DNA from: Paenibacillus sp. 1_12
Lineage (GTDB): Bacteria > Bacillota > Bacilli > Paenibacillales > NBRC-103111
Length of the DNA: 64,000 nucleotides
Direction of reading: 5' to 3'
Assembly (NCBI RefSeq): GCF_900114475.1
Contig: NZ_FOTE01000007.1
Coordinates: 241,388 to 305,387, forward strand
Of the stretch, positions 53,250-62,300 are shown one piece after another; within the stretch, counting starts at the first letter, position 1; each line of letters begins with the position of its first letter. The position numbers and the translations under genes are program-made. A model generated the notes under the pieces. It had not been told where the DNA came from. It ran no database searches and saw nothing but the letters and a program-made list of their open reading frames with translations.

Positions 53250-55562
53250 ATGATCCTTAGTGCCTTGAAAAAGAATACAATTATGAAGGGCTGGCTGCTC
53301 TCATACGTAACCATATTATTGATCCCTATTATTGTTGGTTTATTAATTTACTTAGAATCAACCAAGGTCCTATCTAATGAGATTAATCGGTCCAACCAAT
53401 CTTTACTGACCCAAATTCAGAGCGGAGTGGATAGTCGTTTAGCCGAGATGGACAAGTTCAGTGTAGACTTGGCAATAAATAAAAAGCTGGAGAACCTGTA
53501 TACAACCCAAAATCCCCTTACGAATGATGAAAGATACAAGATGTTTGAACTGATGAGGGATTTACAGACGACGAAGTTTGGAAATGATTTTATCGACTAT
53601 GTATTTGTTTATTTCCATAGCATCGATATGATCGTTTCAGAATCCAATGCGCAGCAAAGCCATTTTTTATTCGATCTTCTCAAACCCGATAATCATATGG
53701 ACTGGGCTTCGTTACTGAAGGAACGATATATCAACACCTATTTCGCCTTAGAACAGGAAATGGATAATAAAGGAAAGTCCGTCATGTATGTAAGAACGTT
53801 AGTACCTAATTATCCTGATCGACCCGGTGCCAGCGTTATGTTTATGTTTAACACATCTAAGCTATTGAATACGATAAAGCACGTACCCCTCATGAAAGAC
53901 GGTCACATTCTGATTCTCAATGCTAAACATGAGGTCATCACATCAACAAGCTCCGTTATCCCGAATTACGCATCATGGCTTCCTAAGTTTACGGGTGTTA
54001 GCGGTGTTATTCAAGAGTCAGATGAGGGACGTGAACTGGCGATTTCCTACGTTACCTCCGGTCAATCAGGTTGGCAGTATATTTTCATAACTCCCCAAGA
54101 TGTTTTCTTAAAAAAACTGATTTATATTAAGCGGATTACCTATTTGTGTGTGGCCTTTTGTTTACTATTAGGTGGTGTGGCAGCTTATTTCTTTTTACGT
54201 CGGAACTACAGTCCGATTCAACTGCTTTTGAATAAAGTGAATCACCAGAAGGCTGATCCGCATAACATCACCTACAATGAGTACCACTATATTCAAAACG
54301 CGCTCGAAAGCCTAATTCAAGAGAAGGATCATTTCAAGCATAAGCTTAAAGAGCAGCATCCTGCAATGCGCAATCATTTATTCGGTCAGTTACTTAAAGG
54401 CAGAATGAAGCGGACTCTTCCCCTAAGTGATGTGTTTGCTGCCTATGATGTTTCTTTTCCACATGAGCGCTTCGGCGTATTAATGATATATATTGATAAC
54501 TATGGGAAACTAGATTCACCTGCGGATGATGAGTCACATTACGAAAGAGTTAAACTGTTGCATTTTATGATAATGAATGTAGTAGAGGAATTGGCCAATA
54601 AGAACAATGTAGCCTATATGGTTGAAATGGATGAATATTTATGCTGTATTCTGAATGGTTCCGACCATTCTGCGACGCTCGACGAATGGAAATCTATAGC
54701 GAAGCAAACACAAGAGTTTTTGTTAACTCACGTTCAAGTCGCAGTAACCGTCTCTATCAGTTCGATTCAACAGAGCCTGTTCGGGCTGCAGGAAGCTTAC
54801 GAGGAAGCTATGGAGGCGATGGAATACAAGTTCCTCATGGGCGGAGGGGAGATTCTGGTTTATGACGAAATGGTTCAAGGAGTTTCAGAGGATCATCGTC
54901 CGACTTATTATTATCCGTTAGCCGCAGAACAACAATTAATCAATTTCATTAAAACAGGTGATGCTGAGAAAGCTATGGCAGTAACCAAGGATATTATATC
55001 TACGAACATTACTCGCAGTCAGGTTTCTATACCGTTCATTCGCTGCATTGTGGTCGAATTTGCCAGTACCTTCATGAAGGCCATGATTGAACTGCCGGGA
55101 AGAAACGAGCAGGACAGCCTTTCCTTTGAGCAAGTTCATAATCAACTGCTTCAATGTCGCAGCATTAAGGAATTGGAAGAGGAATTAGCCAAGATAATTA
55201 AGCTGCTATGTCATTCAGAGAAGCAGTCAGGTGTGAATAATGAACTAATGGAGAAGGTACAAGCTTATGTCAATCAGTACTATTGCGACCCTAATCTAAA
55301 CGTATCGGTAATCGGAGCTGCATTTGACTTGACTCCTCCTTATCTAGCCCGGCTCTTCAAAAATTATAATGGTGAATCGTTATTGGAATATCTTCAAAAA
55401 ATTCGGATTGCTCATGCCAAGCGCTTGTTAAAGGAAACCTCCTCAAGCGTTCTGGAGATCGGAAACCAGGTAGGTTTCAATGAAATATCTACATTCAATC
55501 GTATTTTTAAAAAGTTTGAAGGAATTACAGCAGGGAAATTCAGGGATTTATCGAAAAGCTGA
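53250..55562 (+). CDS. Membrane-bound AraC-family transcriptional regulator
   Basis: 770 residues, built like the regulator at 4508-6805. A span near residues 14-34, an extracytoplasmic sensor, a second span near 291-312 (YLCVAFCLLLGGVAAYFFL), a cytoplasmic linker, and a C-terminal AraC double helix-turn-helix ending in EIGNQVGFNEISTFNRIFKK and GITAGKFRDL. GGGAGAG precedes the ATG. It sits directly upstream of an importer operon and a giant lyase-like gene, its likely targets. Confidence 0.9.
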   Translation: MILSALKKNTIMKGWLLSYVTILLIPIIVGLLIYLESTKVLSNEINRSNQSLLTQIQSGVDSRLAEMDKFSVDLAINKKLENLYTTQNPLTNDERYKMFELMRDLQTTKFGNDFIDYVFVYFHSIDMIVSESNAQQSHFLFDLLKPDNHMDWASLLKERYINTYFALEQEMDNKGKSVMYVRTLVPNYPDRPGASVMFMFNTSKLLNTIKHVPLMKDGHILILNAKHEVITSTSSVIPNYASWLPKFTGVSGVIQESDEGRELAISYVTSGQSGWQYIFITPQDVFLKKLIYIKRITYLCVAFCLLLGGVAAYFFLRRNYSPIQLLLNKVNHQKADPHNITYNEYHYIQNALESLIQEKDHFKHKLKEQHPAMRNHLFGQLLKGRMKRTLPLSDVFAAYDVSFPHERFGVLMIYIDNYGKLDSPADDESHYERVKLLHFMIMNVVEELANKNNVAYMVEMDEYLCCILNGSDHSATLDEWKSIAKQTQEFLLTHVQVAVTVSISSIQQSLFGLQEAYEEAMEAMEYKFLMGGGEILVYDEMVQGVSEDHRPTYYYPLAAEQQLINFIKTGDAEKAMAVTKDIISTNITRSQVSIPFIRCIVVEFASTFMKAMIELPGRNEQDSLSFEQVHNQLLQCRSIKELEEELAKIIKLLCHSEKQSGVNNELMEKVQAYVNQYYCDPNLNVSVIGAAFDLTPPYLARLFKNYNGESLLEYLQKIRIAHAKRLLKETSSSVLEIGNQVGFNEISTFNRIFKKFEGITAGKFRDLSKS

Positions 55563-55590
55563 GGATGTTTTGTCTCAGCTTTCTTTTTTT
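55555..55590 (+). terminator. Terminator overlapping the end of the regulator gene
   Basis: AAAGCTGAG / CTCAGCTTT forms a 9-bp stem that begins inside the last codons of the regulator and is followed by CTTTTTTTG. Confidence 0.88.
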
Positions 55591-55802
55591 GTTACGAGTT
55601 CCGATTCTAACAATTTTAGCCGAAGCTCAGGATGTTTCCCCTCAGTTTTCTATTTTTTGCATGGTAATTACACATTTGCTGCAGTTTAATTAACCGTTTT
55701 ACTATTCATTTCACCGTTTTACCTCTATAGTCACAACTTAAATTGAGTTATGATCGGTCTGAGCACATGAAGAGAGTGTAATCACTACAAGGGGGATTAT
55801 CC

Positions 55803-57434
55803 ATGAACAAAAAAAGTAAAAGGATGCTTCAATGTATCTCAGCAGTTACGCTGATATCCACAATGACCATCGCATGCAGTAAGCAGTCGAGTCCGACCGT
55901 GGACAAAGCTGCAACGAATAACAGTCAGCCAACTGCTGTGACGTATCCGTTAAACACCGATCAAACTCTATCGTATTGGGGATTAATGGGCAACTCCAAT
56001 ATGGCTAACTTCTTCCCAAGCATCGGGGAGGCTCCATTTGGTAAGGAGCTTGCCAAAAGAACCGGGGTTCAAGTCAATTTTAAGCATCCTCCTCAAGGTC
56101 AGGATCGAGAGCAATTCAATTTGATGGTCGCTTCCAACGAGCTTCCCGATATGATTGAAACGAACTGGTTTAATAATGGCGTTTACCCGGGAGGCGCCCA
56201 GAAAGCACTGAATGATAAAGTGATTACACCTTTGAATGATTTGATCAAAAATAATGCACCGAATTTAAACAAATTACTGAATGAAGATAAAGATTTAGCC
56301 AAAATGCTTCAAACCGATGACGGTAAATATTTCGTGTTTCCAATGATCCGCAACAGCTTCAGTCAAGTTTATAATGGACCCATGATTCGCAAGGATTGGC
56401 TTGACGAGCTCGGACTGCCGGTTCCGACAACAATCGATGAATGGGAAATCGCATTACGGGCATTTAAAGAGAAGAAAGGGGCAGCAACTCCTCTAAGCAT
56501 CATTTATACGAATACAGGCGGTATGGATATTAAGGACGCTTTCATTGGAGCGTTTAAGACATCAGCAGGTTTCTATGTGAATGATGAAGGTAAAGTCAAA
56601 TATGGACCTTCCGACAAGCAATATAAGGATGCTACCCTATTATTCCGCAAGTGGTACAATGAGGGACTGCTAGATAAAGATTTTGCCGTTACTGATGTGA
56701 AAGCAAACAATAATAAGATTTTAAGTGGACAGTCTGGGTCTACGGTATACCTGCTGAGCGGTGGACTTCAGTCTTACACAGACGCTATGAAAGCAAAGGA
56801 ACCTAAATTTAATATGGTAGGCACTCCTTATCCGACATTAACCAAAGGAGAGACGCCATTTATAGGACAATATGACTTCAAGGTAGAGCCGAACCGGGGG
56901 GTGGCCATCACTGCTAACATGAAAAAACCGGAGCTTGCCGCTCAGTGGCTGGATTATGCATATGGCAAAGAAGGCAACGAATTGTTCAACTTTGGTATTC
57001 TGAATGAAAGCTATGATTCGAACAATGGTAATATTACATTCACGGATAAGGTGAATAAGGACCCGAAATATACCACGGTACAAATACTGTCGCAATATAC
57101 AAGACAGAATGGACCGTTCATGATTGATGAGAGGTATAGCAAGATGATCTTGAAATATCCGCAGCAGGAAGAAGCAGTGAAGCTGTGGTCAGCAACGGAT
57201 GCGAAGAAGCATACCCTGCCTCCGTTTATAACACCAACCGATAGTGAGAGCAAAGAGCTAGCCAAGCTTACTACCGCCATCAAGAGCTACAAGGAAGAGA
57301 TGCAGCTCAAGTTTATTATGGGCAAGGAGCCGATTGAAAACTACGATAAATTCGTAGATCAGATGAATCAGCTCGGTTTGCCAAGGGTCATAGAAATTTA
57401 TCAAGCGGCGCTGGATCGATATAATAAACGTTAA
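55803..57434 (+). CDS. Extracellular sugar-binding lipoprotein (second importer)
   Basis: 543 residues with a lipobox (TIAC, Cys25) after a charged and hydrophobic signal, so it is lipid-anchored outside the membrane. Family-like segments include ELPDMIETNW, a KDWLDELGLPVPTTIDEWE helix and a C-terminal KFIMGKEPIENYDKFVDQ. It is the larger LipO/LplA-like binding-protein type. AAGGGGG-type site before the ATG. Two permease genes follow. Confidence 0.92.
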   Translation: MNKKSKRMLQCISAVTLISTMTIACSKQSSPTVDKAATNNSQPTAVTYPLNTDQTLSYWGLMGNSNMANFFPSIGEAPFGKELAKRTGVQVNFKHPPQGQDREQFNLMVASNELPDMIETNWFNNGVYPGGAQKALNDKVITPLNDLIKNNAPNLNKLLNEDKDLAKMLQTDDGKYFVFPMIRNSFSQVYNGPMIRKDWLDELGLPVPTTIDEWEIALRAFKEKKGAATPLSIIYTNTGGMDIKDAFIGAFKTSAGFYVNDEGKVKYGPSDKQYKDATLLFRKWYNEGLLDKDFAVTDVKANNNKILSGQSGSTVYLLSGGLQSYTDAMKAKEPKFNMVGTPYPTLTKGETPFIGQYDFKVEPNRGVAITANMKKPELAAQWLDYAYGKEGNELFNFGILNESYDSNNGNITFTDKVNKDPKYTTVQILSQYTRQNGPFMIDERYSKMILKYPQQEEAVKLWSATDAKKHTLPPFITPTDSESKELAKLTTAIKSYKEEMQLKFIMGKEPIENYDKFVDQMNQLGLPRVIEIYQAALDRYNKR

Positions 57435-57493
57435 ACTAAGATAGACTAGAGGGACATTCCAAGGAATGTCCCTAACTGAAAGGGGATACTATA

Positions 57494-58444
57494 GTGCAAA
57501 CAGCGAAGATGGAGACCCCTCTAACGCTTGCTTCCAACCGAAGAATAAATCTCTTATGGGATATCCGTAAAAATAAATATTTATATATGATGCTTACTCC
57601 GGTCTTACTTTACTATGTATTATTTCATTACTTACCGATGTATGGGGCATTGATTGCCTTTAAGGATTACTCACCAGCACGGGGAATTTGGGGAAGCGAT
57701 TGGACGGGATTCGATCATTTTGTTCAATTTTTCAATGGACCGTATTTCATTCGAACGTTGAAGAACACACTTCTGATCAGCTTCTATGATTTGCTGTTCG
57801 GTTTCCCAGCTCCGATTGTTCTTGCTTTGTTGTTAAATGAAATTCGGCTCTCTTGGTTTAAGCGTGCTGTGCAAACGATTACATATATGCCGCATTTTAT
57901 CTCGTTAATCGTTATTTGCGGTATGATTAAGGACTTTACCTCTACAGGAGGCCTCATTGCCACGCTCGTAGCTTGGCTCGGCGGTCCTAAAGAAAGTCTG
58001 CTGCTTTCATCGGAATGGTTCCGAACCATTTTTATATCATCGGGTATTTGGCAGCATGTTGGTTGGGGCACTATTATTTACCTTGCTGCGCTGACTACCA
58101 TTGATACTGAACAATACGAAGCCGCAAAAATTGATGGTGCGAATCGCTGGAGACAGATGAGGTACATTACGCTTCCCGGTATCGTACCAACCATAATTAT
58201 TATGTTAATTCTGGATCTGGGACGACTGCTGAATGTAGGCTTCGAGAAAATTATTTTACTCTATAATCCGTCAACCTATGAAACTGCGGATGTCATCTCC
58301 TCCTATGTATACCGCGCCGGCCTGCAAGAATTTAATTATAGCTTTAGTGCGGCAGTGGGCTTGTTCAACTCGGTGATTAACTTTGGTTTGGTCATTCTAT
58401 CGAATTACATTAGTCGTAAGGTCAATGACACTAGCTTATGGTAA
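57494..58444 (+). CDS. Sugar ABC transporter permease, LplB type (second importer)
   Basis: 316 residues, six spans, EAA loop EAAKIDGANRWRQMRYITLP near residue 212. The sequence is recognisably parallel to the permease at 927-1901 (YGPMWGISIAF there, YLPMYGALIAF here). It starts at GTG, 8 bases after AAAGGGG; an ATG five codons later is the alternative. 59 bases separate it from the binding-protein gene. Confidence 0.9.
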   Translation: MQTAKMETPLTLASNRRINLLWDIRKNKYLYMMLTPVLLYYVLFHYLPMYGALIAFKDYSPARGIWGSDWTGFDHFVQFFNGPYFIRTLKNTLLISFYDLLFGFPAPIVLALLLNEIRLSWFKRAVQTITYMPHFISLIVICGMIKDFTSTGGLIATLVAWLGGPKESLLLSSEWFRTIFISSGIWQHVGWGTIIYLAALTTIDTEQYEAAKIDGANRWRQMRYITLPGIVPTIIIMLILDLGRLLNVGFEKIILLYNPSTYETADVISSYVYRAGLQEFNYSFSAAVGLFNSVINFGLVILSNYISRKVNDTSLW

Positions 58445-58456
58445 GGAAGTGACAAC

Positions 58457-59338
58457 ATGCGTGAGTATCCAACCGTTCAAGAGAGAATATTTGATGTGTT
58501 TAACATTATTGCACTATCGCTGCTAATGCTCGTTACGTTGTACCCCATTTATTACGTTGCTATTGCATCTATAAGTAATCCGACCGAATTAATGTCTCAT
58601 AAGGGCATGATCTGGTTTCCGCAGGGCTTTTCGCTCAAGGCTTACTCTATGGTTTTTGACAACCCGATGATCCTGAAAGGATATGGCAACACTATATTCA
58701 TCGTAATTGTTGGACTGCTTTTTAACTTGACACTTACAGCCTTCGGTGCCTACGCCCTATCCAGAAAGGGACTGTATTACCGTAAACAGCTGACGCTGTT
58801 TATCGTGTTTACTATGTTCTTCGGCGGGGGTCTGATCCCCTACTACTTAACGGTTAAGGGACTTGGTTTGACCAATACCGTGTGGGCGCTGATCATTCCG
58901 CAAGCCATCAATACGTTTAACCTCATTATCATGAGAACTACGTTTCACGCTATTCCCGATAGTTTGGAGGAATCAGCCAAAATCGACGGAGCTAATGACT
59001 TTATCATTTTATTTCGGATTATTGTACCTATTTCGTTGCCAATCATGGCTGTTATGATTCTGTATTACGGCGTCAGCCATTGGAACTCGTGGTTTAACGC
59101 GATGATATTTATTAGGGACCGTGAATTATTTCCATTGCAATTAATTCTTCGCGAGATACTCATCTCTGGGGAGACAGCGGGTATGGTTACCGGAGCAGAA
59201 GCAGGCGATATGGTCATGCTGGCCGAAACTCTTAAGTATGCAACCATTATGATTGCAACACTGCCGATTTTGTTTGTTTATCCATTTCTCCAGAAGTATT
59301 TTGTGAAGGGCGCTTTGCTTGGAGCTATTAAAGGATAG
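58457..59338 (+). CDS. Sugar ABC transporter permease, YtcP/AraQ type (second importer)
   Basis: 293 residues with six spans, EAA loop EESAKIDGANDFIILFR near residue 175, and the C-terminus KGALLGAIKG, parallel to the permease at 1919-2797. AAGGAAG precedes the ATG. It lies 12 bases after the first permease and 24 bases before the giant secreted protein, so all four genes look co-transcribed. Confidence 0.9.
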   Translation: MREYPTVQERIFDVFNIIALSLLMLVTLYPIYYVAIASISNPTELMSHKGMIWFPQGFSLKAYSMVFDNPMILKGYGNTIFIVIVGLLFNLTLTAFGAYALSRKGLYYRKQLTLFIVFTMFFGGGLIPYYLTVKGLGLTNTVWALIIPQAINTFNLIIMRTTFHAIPDSLEESAKIDGANDFIILFRIIVPISLPIMAVMILYYGVSHWNSWFNAMIFIRDRELFPLQLILREILISGETAGMVTGAEAGDMVMLAETLKYATIMIATLPILFVYPFLQKYFVKGALLGAIKG

Positions 59339-59362
59339 AATGATTTAGGAGGAGAGGGTACA

Positions 59363-62300
59363 ATGAAACCCATTCGCAAACGGATTACACAAAGCGTAAT
59401 ATTCTTTCTATTATTTTCAATGATCATTCCCTTGTTATATTCGATCCCATCGGTATATGCTGAAGACCCGTTAAATTTGGCCCTTGGGAAATCGGTGAAA
59501 TACAGCTCGCATTGTAGCGGCTGCAATCCTTCGGGTGCCGGTGTGAATGCAGTTGACGGAAATGAGAGTACATATTGGAAACCAAGTGACTCCGATGTAA
59601 CCGACGACCATAATGTATGGATAGAAATAGATTTGGGAGGTTCCGGAAACACCCATTTTGATAAGGCTGTATTGAAAGGGCTAAACACTTCCTTCATTAT
59701 CGCCTATAAGGTGCTCGCCAGGCAGAACGGAAGCACGACAGAAACGGAAGTACTTCAAAAGACAAGCGGCCTTACCTCCACGGAGTCACTCAGCTTTGCA
59801 TCTATGGATGCCCGTTATGTTAAAATTAGCCTTACCGTGAAGGCATCAGCTACCGTTAAGGATAATGTGCTGTCGGAGGTAGAAATTTATAATACAGGTG
59901 CTGGATCCGGCACGACGCCACCAACGGATTCAAACGTTCTTGCAAGTGTATACTTTGCGGGTAATGCTTCTGGTGAACTGCTCTCTCTTACAGTAGGACA
60001 ATCTGCATTACTTCGACTGCAGGGCTTGCTAACGAACGGACAAGCGGCTCCTTTGACCGTTTCATCGATTACTTATAGCAGCTCTAATGCTGCCATTGCT
60101 TCGGTTGACGGGAGCGGACAGGTTGTAGCTCTAACAGGCGGCTCAACAACGATCCATGGCAGTGCAACATTAAATGGTGTAACAAAAACCGCAAGTTTAC
60201 AGGTTAATGTGAATCAACAGATTGGAACCGTACTTAGCGCGGTGTACTTATACGATGCCAAGGTAAACCCATATTCCGATAATGGAACACTCACGCTAAC
60301 TCCCGGGGACTCTCATCAATTGATGGTAAGGGGTGTTATGGATAATCAAATTGCTGCGGACTTAAGCGATGCTGCTATTACATACAGCAGCGGCTTTCCT
60401 GAGGTGATCCAAGTAGACGAGAATGGGTGGATCACGATAGTAGGCAGCGGTTCCACCTACATTAACGTGAATGTGCGCAAAGGGACTGTCACCAAATCGA
60501 CCCGCATCTGGGTAGATGCATACCAGCCGGATACGGATATGTCTACAGTAAATTTGGCACTGAAAAAGCCTGTAGCATCAAGCTCCTTCTGCGGTGATAC
60601 CTGCGCAAATGGAACGCAGGACTATAAAGCAGTTGACGGCAACGGCAGCACGTATTGGCGCGCCCTTACCTCCGACTTTCAGGCTAATAATGGTCAGCAC
60701 TGGCTGTCGGTTGATTTCGGCAGGCCTACATCATTGAATAAAACGGTCATGAAGTTGAACAACGGAGTTATCCAAAATTATGATCTCTATTTCTCAAATG
60801 ACGGGCAAACCTGGCAGCGTTTCTATCAAAATCGGATTCTGATAGCAAATACGGATACGGCGATCTTTGAACCGGTTACCGCTAGATATCTCAGAGTTAA
60901 CGTATTTGCGATGAAAGCCGCATCACCACTCATCTATGAGTTGGAGGTATATCGAACGAATGAAGCTCCTGTACCACCGCTTACCAATGCGCTAACTGCC
61001 GTATTTTTATATGATCGTACGGTAGCTAAGTATCCGGAAAAAGCTGAAATGAATATTCCCAAAGGAGGCGGGGCGCAACTATCGATAGGGGGCAAAATGT
61101 TTGACGGTACGGAGCTTAATCCGCGTGAAGCGCAAATCGGCTTTACCAGCAGCTTGCCGGAGGTTGCGACAATCGAACAAGACGGAACGATCCGGGCTCT
61201 TGCAAGTGGAGTTGCACTCTTAACGGGAACGGTTACTTATGGACAAATAACCAAGACGGCGTCCATCTTTCTTATTGTACAGGACGATACGCCACGTATA
61301 GCCGATACTGGGTTAGTCCACCCAAGCCTTCAGACAAAGATTGGTACTCCAGCCATTATTCCACCGGGGAATACCTATCCGGATTTGACCGTCAAAGCCT
61401 TTGTGGGTGCCGAATTGACGGGACAAGTACGACGGGACGGTCGTGAGACAGTTCACCCTATTAATCCGGTCAAGTTGGTGGCAGGGACTGAAACGGTCTT
61501 TAACGTTCCTGGTACGGCAATACCCGGACAATATGAAATTGAATTACAGCTAAGTCTAGAGGATGGAAGCACGATATTTGACAAATTGTACTTCACCGTG
61601 CTGGATGTGAATCAAATTCCAGATGATCAAAGTCACATTGCTTACTTAGGAACGGATGGCAATATGGTCTATGTACCCGATTACCGTGGGAACCGCATTC
61701 TCGATTTTTCCAACGTGGGTTATAAGGGGGGCGGAATTAAGCTGCCTGATGTGCAAGCTAGAGTGGCGATAGAACCAGGAGTAGGGGATGATACAGCGCG
61801 CATTCAGGACGCCATTGATTATGTTTCTGAACTGCCTATGCAGTCGGACGGGTTCCGGGGAGCCGTTCTGCTCAAGAAGGGTCGCTATGATATCAATGGA
61901 GAACTATTCATTCGTAAAAGCGGAGTTGTCTTGAGAGGTCAGGGAGAGGGAGAAAAGGATACCATTCTCTACGCAACAGGGACAACAAGACGATATATCC
62001 TTAATATTGGGGACACATCGGCTTCGCCTACCTTGCTGGAAAATACACATACAAAAATCACGGATCTATATGTGCCTTCAGGTAATCGTACTTTTCATGT
62101 CAAGGATGGTTCCGGCTATAAAACCGGAGATAAAATTATGATCCGCCGTTATGGCAACAGCAGCTGGATCCATGAAATCAATATGGATCAAATATTGCCA
62201 AGTACAATGGAGGAAACCGTTCAATGGCAGCCGTTCTCGCTTGATTTCGACCGAGTGGTGACTAAAGTAAACGGAAATGAAATCACCATCGACGCGCCCG